Positions 22,076-34,145 are shown, counted from the stretch's first letter. The stretch: DNA of 60,000 nt from Symsagittifera roscoffensis (GCF_963678635.1 NC_087062.1:31274833-31334832); one strand, 5' to 3'. The notes: a model not told the origin generated them from the sequence alone. Translations and numbers: made by a program.

Positions 22076-23408
22076 CTTGTAAAAACAAGTTATCATCCAT
22101 TTTCACATTAGTGACCTTGCATAACGAATTTCTTAGTAATTTGTCGTAGCGTTCCAAAAAATCATTTTGCAAAAACTAAGGGCTCGTACGCAAAAAATAT
22201 AGGAGTTTTGGCATGCTAAAACTATTTTTCAGGAGGTAAAAACCATAATGGGTGTCTAGTTTGTCAATGAAATCCGAGATTTTTTCAAGCTCCTTAATTT
22301 TTTCGTCGAGCAATTCTTTTTGGCGAAGTTCGCCGATTGGGGATCCTAAAATGAGGAGTTCTTCTTTTGTTTTTATTTTTATTTTGAGGCATATTTCTCG
22401 AGATTGTGTTAAAATTGAATTATACTGTGTACTCGTAGTCGGTCCCAAAAAAAAACAAAGTTCGCACTACTCAGTGTTCAAGATCAGGCCGTAATATTGC
22501 TCCGATTTCAGAAAATTTTAAAGGTCCTGGATTACTACTTTATAGTCTTCGGCTAAATTTCCTTCATCTAAATACCAGATGTTATTTTTCGATTCCAACT
22601 GTTTGACTAGTGTCTGAATTGTTTCCGCAAAAAGGGGTGGGATTCAGGATTACCTTGCTGAGTTCCGTCTTCTGACATTATGACAGAGCCTCCGTAAAAA
22701 AGGTAACTAGTTTTACTATACGCGCAATGTGTGTAATTATACAATTCGGGGCGATTTGAATAAACATGATTCAGCATTGTTTCTCTTTTTAGAGAGTTGA
22801 AGCATTCTTAAAACCTTAGCTTTAAAAGAACAGTGCATTTTGGATTTTTGCATTTTGGCGTTCAATTAGGTTTCAAAACGAGTGTGCAGCTATTTCTGCT
22901 CCTCTTTTGGTACTGCATCTAACCTGTACGTTTCCGAAAAAAATTTGTCGCTCGGAGAGAGCCTTGCTTCCAGCAAATTTAGACATGATGCGTCTCAGCG
23001 TGTTGCCTATGGCAATCGATCTCAACCCTCCGTCTATCTTTATGAGGGCGATAAGTTTTGCGCCAAAAAAGAAAAGTCTTAGGAGTTCGGCTATTTTGTT
23101 ATCTCCAATGAGGTTTATCAGTTTGGTTAGCGATTTCAGAAAATTAAGTCCTGCACTGCCATTCGACATACTAACTAGATCCTTAAAAATTAGAGGAAAT
23201 ACTTTATCAGGACCTGCTGCTGATCCGTTTGGAAAGTTGCTCCAAAAAAGTACAACAACGACGTTAAAACAATTAGCCATTTTGTAACATCTTCCTTATT
23301 GTAGACGATGTCATTTATTTTGTCCGACAGACTTTCCGCCAAGGGAACACGCGAGTCTTTTTGTACTCTCTTGAGTAGTCGGACATTTGAGATGGCTGTA
23401 TTAACATA
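22076..23408 (-). pseudogene. LINE relic: reverse transcriptase, array unit 1
   Basis: Minus-strand frames in order: GSAAGPDKVFP and KIDGGLRSIAIGNTLRR (fingers and palm, 23200-22985), WYLDEGNLAED at 22577-22545 (catalytic YxDD box with the second Asp replaced by Glu), then KTKEELLILGSPIGE and SMPKLLYFLRTSP (palm to thumb), then FLERYDKLLRNSLCKV and DDNLFLQ up to the R1 insertion. At least three frame changes and a stop break the frame. The motif order is that of a non-LTR retrotransposon; a restriction-like endonuclease class is inferred from the related C terminus at 43037-43100. Confidence 0.65.
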
Positions 23409-23430
23409 TGGCTGCCGGTAGAACTTGTAA

Positions 23431-24333
23431 CATTCGCCCGGAAGTACATATCGACGGAAAATAAAGCTAGGTTCTAAAACGACTGGCCAGCGTCTAAACA
23501 CAGCTCTACATGCTTTTCAACGTCTCCGCCAAATCCAGTTCTTTTGGTGGGTTTCTTAACGTTACTGTTTCCGGCTTCGTTCAAAACACTCAAAGTAACT
23601 TAACTATATGCAAAAATAGTGAGCTCATGGCTGGGTCTCGATATCCCCAGACCACGAAGTCAGTCCCAAAAACAGGGCTACTACTGTTTTTTATATTACC
23701 ATTGATTGTTCTGTAGATAAAAATCATCATCTCCATCGAAGATGGATCAACCCTTTCCCTCACTCCTAGCTTCCTATTCTCTGAAAATGAATCTGGATGT
23801 TAATTAAATTCAACTCAGGACATGACCAGGAAGCTAAAAGTTTCTATAAAACAGTTTGAGTCTTGGGCCCAAGACCCCTCCAGATTCTGGAAACCAGGGA
23901 AATAGCACTCCTATTTCTTTCCGGAAGTTTGGACACGCCGTCCCAACACCCTTCCTTTTTCTCGGGTTCTTCTTTGTAACGATTGTAGCAGCACAAACTT
24001 TCCAACTCGGAACGGTTCCTGACAATTTCCAATCACAGTTTCAATCTGTTGTCGTTTTCTCGCCATTGTTTTCACTGCAACTATTGTTGTTCTGTTTCGC
24101 CGTTCCAGTGTATGCGAAATATAAAAAGGTTACGTGTCGTTTTCGCCCAAATCGAAATTTTAAAAATTAGCATTTCAGTTCAAACTAACCCTTCTCGATT
24201 TGTCTAATCGTTCAAATAACGCTGCTGACCCATTAAAATCATCAATCTTCCAGGTCAGATGTCCTTTTTCAGACCGATAAACTTTCGATTGCGAAACTGC
24301 CTTTTCGTACTTTCTGGTCAAATGTCACAATTG
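23431..24333 (-). mobile_element. R1 element copy in array unit 2
   Basis: Same insertion as in unit 1, duplicated with the array; the 7-bp duplications are at 23424-23430 and 24334-24340. Confidence 0.8.
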
Positions 24334-26176
24334 CTTGTAAAAACAAGTTATCATCCATTTTCACATTAGTGACCTTGCATAACGAATTTCTTAGTAATTT
24401 GTCGTAGCGTTCCAAAAAATCATTTTGCAAAAACTAAGGGCTCGTACGCAAACAATATAGGAGTTTTGGCATGCTAAAACTATTTTTCAGGAGGTAAAAA
24501 CCATAATGGGTGTCTAGTTTGTCAATGAAATCCGAGATTTTTTCGAGCTCCTTAATTTTTTTGTCGAGCAATTCTTTTTGGCGAAGTTCGCCGATTGGGG
24601 ATCCTAAAATGAGGAGTTCTTCTTTTGTTTTTATTTTTATTTTGAGGCATATTTCTCGAGATTGTGTTAAAATTGAATTATACTGTGTACTCGTAGTCGG
24701 TCCCAAAAAAAAACAAAGTTCGCACTTCTCAGTGTTCAAGATCAGGCCGTAATATTGCTCCGATTTCAGAAAATTTTAAAGGTCCTGGATTACTACTTTA
24801 TAGTCTTCGGCTAAATTTCCTTCATCTAAATACCAGATGTTATTTTTCGACTCCAACTGTTTGACTAGTGTCTGAATTGTTTCCGCAAAAAGGGGTGGGA
24901 TTCAGGATTACCTTGCAGAGTTCCGTCTTCTGACATTATGACAGAGCCTCCGTAAAAAAGGTAACTAGTTTTACTATACGCGCAATGTGTGTAATTATAC
25001 AATTCGGGGCGATTTGAATAAACATGATTCAGCATTGTTTCTCTTTGTAGAGAGTTGAAGCATTCTTAAAACCTTAGCTTTAAAAGAACAGTGCATTTTG
25101 GATTTTTGCATTTTGGCGTTCAATTAGGTTTCAAAACGAGTGTGCAGCTATTTCTGCTCCTCTTTTGGTACTGCATCTAACCTGTACGTTTCCGAAAAAA
25201 TTTTGTCGCTCGGAGAGAGCCTTGCTTCCAGCAAATTTAGACATGATGCGTCTCAGCGTGTTGCCTATGGCAATCGATCTCAACCCTCCGTCTATCTTTA
25301 TGAGGGCGATAAGTTTTGCGCCAAAAAAGAAGGGTCTTAGGAGTTCGGCTATTTTGTTATCTCCAATGAGGTTTATCAGTTGGGTAAGCGATTTCAGAAA
25401 ATTAAGCCCTGCACTACCATTCGACATTCGACCCGTCTTCTGACATTATGACAGAGCCTCCGTAAAAAAGGTAACTAGTTTTACTATACGCGCAATGTGT
25501 GTAATTATACAATTCGGGGCGATTTGAATAAACATGATTCAGCATTGTTTCTCTTTTTAGAGAGTTGAAGCATTCTTAAAACCTTAGCTTTAAAAGAACA
25601 GTGCATTTTGGATTTTTGCATTTTGGCGTTCAATTAGGTTTCAAAACGAGTGTGCAGCTATTTCTGCTCCTCTTTTGGTACTGCATCTAACCTGTACGTT
25701 TCCGAAAAAATTTTGTCGCTCGGAGAGAGCCTTGCTTCCAGCAAATTTAGACATGATGCGTCTCAGCGTGTTGCCTATGGCAATCGATCTCAACCCTCCG
25801 TCTATCTTTATGAGGGCGATAAGTTTTGCGCCAAAAAAGAAAAGTCTTAGGAGTTCGGCTATTTTGTTATCTCCAATGAGGTTTATCAGTTTGGTAAACG
25901 ATTTCAGAAAATTAAGTCCTGCACTGCCATTCGACATACTAACTAGATCCTTAAAAATTAGAGGAAATACTTTATCAGGACCTGCTGCTGATCCGTTTGG
26001 AAAGTTGCTCCAAAAAAGTACAACAACGACGTTAAAACAATTAGCCATTTTGTAACATCTTCCTTATTGTAGACGATGTCATTTATTTTGTCCGACAGAC
26101 TTTCCGCCAAGGGAACACGCGAGTCTTTTTGTACTCTCTTGAGTAGTCGGACATTTGAGATGGCTGTATTAACATA
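24334..26176 (-). pseudogene. LINE relic: reverse transcriptase, array unit 2, with internal duplication
   Basis: Same frames as unit 1 (YLDEG box at 24835-24819), but 510 bp around the GPDK to NTLRR region are duplicated in tandem (24923-25432 and 25433-25942). The inner copy is truncated at the GSAG codons. It is non-functional. Confidence 0.65.
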
Positions 26177-26198
26177 TGGCTGCCGGTAGAACTTGTAA

Positions 26199-27101
26199 CA
26201 TTCGCCCGGAAGTACATATCGACGGAAAATAAAGCTAGGTTCTAAAACGACTGGCCAGCGTCTAAACACAGCTCTACATGCTTTTCAACGTCTCCGCCAA
26301 ATCCAGTTCTTTTGGTGGGTTTCTTAACGTTACTGTTTCCGGCTTCGTTCAAAACACTCAAAGTAACTTAACTATATGCAAAAATAGTGAGCTCATGGCT
26401 GGGTCTCGATATCCCCAGACCACGAAGTCAGTCCCAAAAACAGGGCTACTACTGTTTTTTATATTACCATTGATTGTTCTGTAGATAAAAATCATCATCT
26501 CCATCGAAGATGGATCAACCCTTTCCCTCACTCCTAGCTTCTTATTCTCTGAAAATGAATCTGGATGTTAATTAAATTCAACTCAGGACATGACCAGGAA
26601 GCTAAAAGTTTCTATAAAACAGTTTGAGTCTTGGGCCCAAGACCCCTCCAGATTCTGGAAACCAGGGAAATAGCACTCCTATTTCTTTCCGGAAGTTTGG
26701 ACACGCCGTCCCAACACCCTTCCTTTTTCTCGGGTTCTTCTTTGTAACGATTGTAGCAGCACAAACTTTCCAACTCGGAACGGTTCCTGACAATTTCCAA
26801 TCACAGTTTCAATCTGTTGTCGTTTTCTCGCCATTGTTTTCACTGCAACTATTGTTGTTCTGTTTCGCCGTTCCAGTGTATGCGAAATATAAAAAGGTTA
26901 CGTGTCGTTTTCGCCCAAATCGAAATTTTAAAAATTAGCATTTCAGTTCAAACTAACCCTTCTCGATTTGTCTAATCGTTCAAATAACGCTGCTGACCCA
27001 TTAAAATCATCAATCTTCCAGGTCAGATGTCCTTTTTCAGACCGATCAACTTTCGATTGCGAAACTGCCTTTTCGTACTTTCTGGTCAAATGTCACAATT
27101 G
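26199..27101 (-). mobile_element. R1 element copy in array unit 3
   Basis: Same insertion as in units 1 and 2; the 7-bp duplications are at 26192-26198 and 27102-27108. Confidence 0.8.
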
Positions 27102-28435
27102 CTTGTAAAAACAAGTTATCATCCATTTTCACATTAGTGACCTTGCATAACGAATTTCTTAGTAATTTGTCGTAGCGTTCCAAAAAATCATTTTGCAAAA
27201 ACTAAGGGCTCGTACGCAAAAAATATAGGAGTTTTGGCATGCTAAAACTATTTTTCAGGAGGTAAAAACCATAATGGGTGTCTAGTTTGTCAATGAAATC
27301 CGAGATTTTTTCGAGCTCCTTAATTTTTTTGTCGAGCAATTCTTTTTGGCGAAGTTCGCCGATTGGGGATCCTAAAATGAGGAGTTCTTCTTTTGTTTTT
27401 ATTTTTATTTTGAGGCATATTTCTCGAGATTGTGTTAAAATTGAATTATACTGTGTACTCGTAGTCGGTCCCAAAAAAAAAACAAAGTTCGCACTTCTCA
27501 GTGTTCAAGATCAGGCCGTAATATTGCTCCGATTTCAGAAAATTTTAAAGGTCCTGGATTACTACTTTATAGTCTTCGGCTAAATTTCCTTCATCTAAAT
27601 ACCAGATGTTATTTTTCGACTCCAACTGTTTGACTAGTGTCTGAATTGTTTCCGCAAAAAGGGGTGGGATTCAGGATTACCTTGCTGAGTTCCGTCTTCT
27701 GACATTATGACAGAGCCTCCGTAAAAAAGGTAACTAGTTTTACTATACGCGCAATGTGTGTAATTATACAATTCGGGGCGATTTGAATAAACATGATTCA
27801 GCATTGTTTCTCTTTGTAGAGAGTTGAAGCATTCTTAAAACCTTAGCTTTAAAAGAACAGTGCATTTTGGATTTTTGCATTTTGGCGTTCAATTAGGTTT
27901 CAAAACGAGTGTGCAGCTATTTCTGCTCCTCTTTTGGTACTGCATCTAACCTGTACGTTTCCGAAAAAATTTTGTCGCTCGGAGAGAGCCTTGCTTCCAG
28001 CAAATTTAGACATGATGCGTCTCAGCGTGTTGCCTATGGCAATCGATCTCAACCCTCCGTCTATCTTTATGAGGGCGATAAGTTTTGCGCCAAAAAAGAA
28101 GGGTCTTAGGAGTTCGGCTATTTTGTTATCTCCAATGAGGTTTATCAGTTGGGTAAGCGATTTCAGAAAATTAAGCCCTGCACTACCATTCGACATACTA
28201 ACTAGATCCTTAAAAATTAGAGGAAATACTTTATCAGGACCTGCTGCTGATCCGTTTGGAAAGTTGCTCCAAAAAAGTACAACAACGACGTTAAAACAAT
28301 TAGCCATTTTGTAACATCTTCCTTATTGTAGACGATGTCATTTATTTTGTCCGACAGACTTTCCGCCAAGGGAACACGCGAGTCTTTTTGTACTCTCTTG
28401 AGTAGTCGGACATTTGAGATGGCTGTATTAACATA
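27102..28435 (-). pseudogene. LINE relic: reverse transcriptase, array unit 3
   Basis: Third copy of the same broken frames, with the same YLDEG substitution. It differs from unit 1 by scattered substitutions, so the defects came before the array amplification. Confidence 0.65.
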
Positions 28436-29062
28436 TGTCTAGCACTAAATCATTACCTATTGTTGCTTTATTAACAGATTTAACATCAACGCATAAAGGA
28501 CACTAAAACCATTGGGTTTTCTTAGAGTCGCTAAGGGAAATATTTACACAGCTGATATGGTACCAACTAGAACAACAATCACATCCAATCCAAATTGTGT
28601 TTGCCAGTTGAAAATATTTTGAATTAAAAAAAAGTAATTCGAACTATAATTGTTATCTTAATTACTGTCAAATACAGCAAATTTTTTCAAATACCAAATT
28701 GAGGCATATAATTGATAGTATCACATTCGAAGGCATTTTTAACTATAAAATGTTCATTTTTCCGCATTATTTTTCCCTAGATGGCCACTGCTGGATCTTT
28801 TGTCTTTAAAAAATAATAATCTTCAAAAATTGATTTGGATTTTCTGAAGTCAGGACTCTCTTAAAATTGTTTTCGTCAACATGCAGCCTGTTCTAAGTTT
28901 TTGTAATTTTTTGATCATAAACATTTTTTATTTCTTTTTTTCATGTTTATTTGATTGTTTTCTTAACAAATTTTATTGTAAGCTTCTAATGTTTCTTAAT
29001 CTTCAGAAATGACAAAGTTTTTCCCATTTTAGAACTCTTTTTTCAGGTAAAACATTGTAATT
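28436..29062. other. AT-rich spacer, nothing recognised
   Basis: No coding frame, known RNA or repeat family seen between the array and the next R1 copy. Confidence 0.5.
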
Positions 29063-29984
29063 TATTTGTGACATTTGACCAGAATGGCAATCAAAATGCA
29101 TGTCAGCAACGAAAATTTTTTAGCGGAGGCCGATTGAGAAAAATGGCAGTTTCGACAAGTTCACAGTGTTAATCGTTCAATTTGACGAATTGTGAGAGTT
29201 TAATTTGCAGGGACGAAGTAATTTTCAAAAATTCGTTCGAAAATTCGTCACGACCTTGAATTTTCGCAGTTACTGAAATGCGCGAAAATCAGAAGAGCGA
29301 ATTTTGCTAGTAGAAACAGCAACGATTCTTGACAGTGAAGAAAAAATTGAAAACTATAAGGAAATTACAATCGATACTATCCGAATTGTAACGACTGTAC
29401 AGCAACAATCGTCGCAGAGGAGTTCCCGAGAATTCGGAGGGGTATTGGGAAGATTTTACTACGCTTCCTGGACTACAACAAGACAGCTCTTCGACTGGAT
29501 TCAAGAATCCGAAAGGGCCTTGGAAAGAGACTGAAACTGGTTTTTAAACAATTCTTAGCTTCCTGGTAAGTCCTGAATTGAATTAAATAACATCATTTTG
29601 TTTTCAGATAATGAGAAACTACGAGTTGAGGGAAAGGTTGATCCATCTCCGATGGATATGATGATTGTTATCTACTGAGCAAAAACACAATCGGAATATG
29701 ATAATAAAGGTTAGCCCTGGTTTTAGGAATGACCTCGTATTGTGGGGATGCTGAGATCCAGCAATGAGCTCATTAATTTTGCATGTAACTAAGATAAAAT
29801 GCGCGATCTGGCTGATAGCCTTAAGTAGTAACGATCTTGTCGACCCAATGTTAATCGACCACACTGACAACTGGCTTTGGTAGAGACTGTTAAAAGCATG
29901 TGAAGCTGTTTTCAGACGCTAGCCATGCGTTTCAAAACCTAGCTTCATTTTCCGTCGGTATGTAATATATATTCCGGGCGAATG
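29063..29984 (+). mobile_element. R1 element, diverged independent copy
   Basis: It matches R1 from GTGACATTTGACCAG at its start to ATTCCGGGCGAATG at its end, in plus orientation. The flanks TAATTTA and TAATATA match in six of seven bases, consistent with a 7-bp target duplication. Inside lies a GTAAGT ... TTTTCAG pair 42 bases apart (29566-29607) that looks like a mini-intron. Confidence 0.7.
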
Positions 29985-31430
29985 TAATATATATGTTTTT
30001 ATGGCGTTCCTGGGTGTTATTCTTTTAATATCATAATCGGCAGATCCTTTGACAAGCACTCCGCGCCGAGGCCGGTATCGGCTGTGCCGTCGTTCCCAGA
30101 GCAGTATATGACCAAAAACACTTAAAGATATACAAGATACCATACAAAAAGTAGCAGAGTACCTAAGAAAAAAATCAAAAACAAAAAAAGATCACAGAAA
30201 AACCAAAAACTGTAATTAAAAGTAAAATCAGTAGAAATAATCCAACCAGACGAGATGTGATTTGACCCTCCCACTTGTTGTTGTTAGATTTATTCTTGTT
30301 ACAGGCATTTATATCAAGCAGGATTGTTACGATCAAAAATGTGGCCCTTTTTTGGTGCCTGTACTGTAGGTTTGTTTGAGTATTTGAACGGACCCGGAGG
30401 ATTATAATATTAATAGCATTACTATTTATACTGCTGGTATTAATACTCTTATGTTGAAACAGACCGTAAAAAGACGGGTTTTTAGGGTCCAAATAGTGAT
30501 ATTTTGATACCCCCACGAATCGCGATTTTTGAGATATCGATAAATTTTGAAACGAAAAAAAAGCGCTAAATCAGTGAGTTACATTGTTACTGCACTGATA
30601 TAACTAGTGGAGTTTGTTAATTTAGTTCCGACGTGGCTGGAACTATTTAGGTGTTGAATTTGGAAATTTTGTGATTTTTGAAAAAGACAGGTTTTCAAAG
30701 CCGTTTGCCAACCACCTTCCTGGCCCCAGTGAAATTGAACTCAACTAGATTGAATTAGTGGCTTCATCAATCCGGAGGGGTCCAAATAGCATTGATTTTT
30801 GGCAAATTTTTTCAACTGGAACTTTTTAGATCGAGTTCTTTGCATTTAACTAGAAGATTATAGGCCCTATGAGCTCGGATTAATAACTTTTAGGTCAATG
30901 AGACAAGATTTGCGGAAAAAATTAGACGGAACGTATAATTTTGAAAATTTCTGAGTTCGCATGAAAGACGTTTTGCCTCATAACTTTGGAACATTTGGAG
31001 CGAACTAGTTCATTTTGGTACCTTAAGAACAGAAATTGTGTAGGCTTAGGCATCAACTAACTTTTTTTTTGAAGAAAATTTGCATAAAAAGTTTTGTAGA
31101 TTGTTTTTAGCAAAACTACTGATTTCTGAAGGTAGACCCTTCACGTTTTGTAAACAAAACTTTTGCAAAGACCTTCTACCCCTGCCAAACGGTAGCAGCG
31201 GTCTAAAAAGGCATTTTACGTTGTTGTTCTCGACGATGAGGAAGGGTTAAGGAACCTAAAAAAGTCAGTCGAGTCAAAAATAGGCTTGATATAAGATCCC
31301 TCACAGTTAAGGAAAATTGTTAAATAAGCAGCTTAGCTTCAATCCGCAAGGGTTTGAGGCCAAAATAAACCCTTCCTAGTTAGTTGATTTTGCGTAATAG
31401 GCTCTGAGACCGTATCCAAAAGGTTCTTTG
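29985..31430. other. Unassigned AT-rich region
   Basis: No gene. A short GC-rich island lies near 30055-30105. At 30769-30789 the string CAATCCGGAGGGGTCCAAA equals the core of the minisatellite that follows at 31440. Confidence 0.5.
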
Positions 31431-31439
31431 GTATTGTTT

Positions 31440-31730
31440 TTACCGAATCGAAAGGTCAAATTTTTGCCAATCCGGAAGGATCATGTTTTGCCAATCCGGA
31501 GGGGTCCAAATTCGGAGGGTTCCAGATTTTGCCAATTCGGAAGGGTCAAAATTTGCCAATTCGGAGGATTCCTGTTCTGCCAATCCGGAAAAGTCATATT
31601 TTGCCAATCCGGAGGGATTCCATTTCGAAGGGGTTCTGTTTTTGACAATCCGGGAGAGTCATATTTTGCCAACCCGGAAGGGTGTCAATTCAGAGGGGTC
31701 CTATTTTTGTCAATTTGGAGGGGTCCTAGA
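31440..31730 (+). repeat. 24-bp minisatellite
   Basis: The core GCCAATCCGGAAGGGTCA recurs at 31466, 31490, 31531, 31555, 31579 and 31603, with weaker units at 31644, 31668, 31684 and 31709. The strict 24-bp spacing is a multiple of three, so several frames stay open across it on both strands without coding evidence. Confidence 0.9.
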
Positions 31731-31861
31731 AATATTCTCTTTTAACGAACAAAAGAGTAGGGATCCTAACACGTAGGTAAACGAAAATAAGATACATAGT
31801 AAATAGCATTAAGATAATAGGAAACAGCCAGACAAAGAAAGACAGAAAACCAGTGCCTGCA

Positions 31862-32061
31862 NNNNNNNNNNNNNNNNNNNNNNNNNNNNNNNNNNNNNNN
31901 NNNNNNNNNNNNNNNNNNNNNNNNNNNNNNNNNNNNNNNNNNNNNNNNNNNNNNNNNNNNNNNNNNNNNNNNNNNNNNNNNNNNNNNNNNNNNNNNNNNN
32001 NNNNNNNNNNNNNNNNNNNNNNNNNNNNNNNNNNNNNNNNNNNNNNNNNNNNNNNNNNNNN
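31862..32061. other. Assembly gap of exactly 200 N
   Basis: The round length marks a scaffold join of unknown true size. Features on the two sides may not be adjacent in the genome. Confidence 0.99.
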
Positions 32062-32123
32062 TTTAAGATTGGCAGCCGCTAACAACGGAGCCATCTAGGT
32101 GGCCGGAAAAATTCCAGTAACAC

Positions 32124-32414
32124 ATGGGAGGACGGAAACTCTGGATGGTTTTCCTCGAGGTGGAGAACCTAGACGATTCGGACCAGTTCATTTTGGGGCG
32201 CGACTTTGTCAGGAATTGCGACGTGATGATCAACCTTAACAATGGACTTATAAGAATTAGGAATCCAGACAGGAAATATGTTAAGCGACCAGTAAATAGA
32301 ATAATAACTGACGAGAATAAATATCAATTGTCTGACAGAAAACTAAAATTGCAGCCCAGGCAGAAAGTAGTAGCAATTTTCATATATGATAAAGTTAAAC
32401 TCATTGAAAGATAG
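32124..32414 (+). pseudogene. Ty3/gypsy aspartic protease C-terminal part
   Basis: FILGRDFVRNCDVMI followed by IRIRNP is the usual end of a retrotransposon aspartic protease (ILGxDFL). The catalytic DTG lies upstream and is not visible, in the gap or lost. Confidence 0.5.
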
Positions 32415-32759
32415 TAAGCAGGTTTGCTTGGTACTCAACACAAACAGTCAAAGTTCTGTGATTTTAGGCCGGAGCTTTTCCTTCACCCGGAAAGGGCTGC
32501 GTGTATTTGTATTGTTGATCCAGCGTGGAAGGAAGATTTGGTTGGCTATAATTTGCCACTGAGGACGGGCTATGAAGAAACTCCAAGCCTGAAGAAGCAT
32601 CAAGTAAAAGACTGTCCAACTCATGCAAATAAAGATTTAGTTTTAAAAATGATTATTGAATTGAAATCCCTAAAAAAAAAATTTTTCAATGAGATCTGAA
32701 ACGGATGACGGCTTGTAGAGCTGCTCAAATTTTTGTAACGCCCTTCGTCATATGAGTTA

Positions 32760-33330
32760 GTGTCTGACAAACCAATTTCGTCTGTAATAGAGCATTTGAC
32801 AAGTAAGATAGGTGAGGGAGATTTGGAGTCGCTGAGGGCAGTTTTAAATTGGAACGCGGAGGTTTTTTCAAAACATAAGGTCGATATTGGTTGTTGTATT
32901 TTTGTCCAGCATGAAATTGAATTAGAAGAAGGCACCGTTCCCCACAGGGGGGCGCACGGCGCATGACACCTCATAAATCGGAGGCGTGCTGAGCGGAAAT
33001 AGAAATTTTGCTCGGATACGATATGATCGAACCCTCAAAGTCACCTTGGGCTTGCGGGGTTGTCGTGGCTAAAAAAAGAGGACAGCTAAGACTCTGTTGC
33101 GACCACATAGAACGCCTACTATATACGACGTATAGACGAGAGCCTCTCGAAACTTGGCAATGCCAAGTTTTTCACTACACTGGACATGGGTTTTGCCTTC
33201 TGGCAGGTTCCTATGCGAAAGAAGGACAGAGAAAATACTGGATTGCATGTACCATGCGCTTGTACCAGTAGAAAAAGATGCCCTTTGGCCTGTGCAATGA
33301 CACATCGACCATTCAAAATGATTGCTCAAG
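32760..33330 (+). pseudogene. Ty3/gypsy reverse transcriptase N-terminal part, frameshifted
   Basis: Three frames carry AEVFSKHKVDIG, YDMIEPSKSPWACGVV and then GFAFWQVPM and MPFGLCN, the successive conserved blocks of gypsy RT. Each block is in a different frame. The catalytic YxDD block is absent. Confidence 0.6.
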
Positions 33331-33334
33331 CTTT

Positions 33335-33686
33335 GACCAGCAAAACGAAGAAAATGGAATTAGCCCTATCCTGGTTGAAGACGTACTCGATGGACCAGAC
33401 TTATTTTGGTCATTGGATAGTCAGGTTGGATGGCTACCACATGATAATCGAGCACAGGATGCGTGACAACCACCAAAACGCTAACAGCCTCAGTAAGAAA
33501 ACTGAGTTTTATGAGAGACTGAAGCAGAAAGAGACAAATCAGGCGGAAAATAAAGAAGGATTCTCGTTTCTGGACAAAGAGACTTATGAAACACTTCTCT
33601 TGGCGAGATGGTTGGACAAGTCAGGACATCCAATTCCGGGACACCCAGAAACACCAGTCGAGAAAGCGGCAGAAATGAAGATCTGA
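33335..33686 (+). pseudogene. Ty3/gypsy RNase H C-terminal part
   Basis: RT is joined by deletion directly to ALSWLKTY ... WIVRLDGYHMIIEHR ... NANSLSKK, the usual end of gypsy RNase H (NADxLSR in active elements). The residues after it have no recognised domain. Confidence 0.55.
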
Positions 33687-34145
33687 TCAAAAAGGAACTT
33701 GGTGCCCTTGGATCTTTTGCTACGTTCGAATGTGGTCCAACAGGAACTCTCTCGTTTGAACATAAACCGCCTCTCATTGCTAGACACAACGGTGCAGGTC
33801 ACACCACAAGTGATGCGGATGCTGGGTGGATTGTTGGTGAGAAGTGTTTAGAGATGACCCTGAATGGGCAGCAGCAATAGCATCACTGACAGTCAGTGAG
33901 CAGATAAAGATAAAACCATCAAGACGCCAGCGAAGTCAATGAAAAGGGCACCAAGGAAAAGAATGATGGGAATGAGGTACTGGATGAAGGAAAAAGTCCG
34001 CCGCTGGACGTAGATCCTAATGAAATAATTGAGGCGTATGAGGAAACCTTACACTATGCGGAAGAGAACTGGGAAAACCCCGAGCAGACGGAGTTTCCAA
34101 AGAACATTGAACCGGATCTACCCTTTTTAATGCAGACAAGGCAAA

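Larger units (their letters stand above)
21151..23408. repeat. 2.26-kb tandem array, unit 1
   Basis: 2,258 bp beginning TGGCTGCCGGTAGAAC. It contains R1 (21173-22075) and the LINE RT relic. Unit 2 follows without a gap (the junction reads ACATATGGCTGCC). Confidence 0.97.
23409..26176. repeat. 2.26-kb tandem array, unit 2 (expanded by 510 bp)
   Basis: 2,768 bp, that is 2,258 plus an internal 510-bp tandem duplication. Otherwise it is nearly identical to its neighbours. Confidence 0.97.
26177..28435. repeat. 2.26-kb tandem array, unit 3
   Basis: 2,259 bp, one extra A in a homopolymer near 27470. After it the sequence departs from the array (ACATATG then TCTAGCACT). Confidence 0.97.

Noticed and set aside
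21151-28435. CRISPR-like array
   Set aside because: Units are over 2 kb and head to tail without spacers, and the context is a eukaryotic genome.
30055-30105. GC-rich island as a promoter or CpG island
   Set aside because: It is only about 50 bp long, with no gene start nearby.
31428-31776. Open frames of up to 105 codons in the minisatellite
   Set aside because: A 24-bp period keeps frames open on both strands; no sign of selection on one frame.
31726-32098. Open frames running across the 200-N gap
   Set aside because: They exist only because N has no stop codons.
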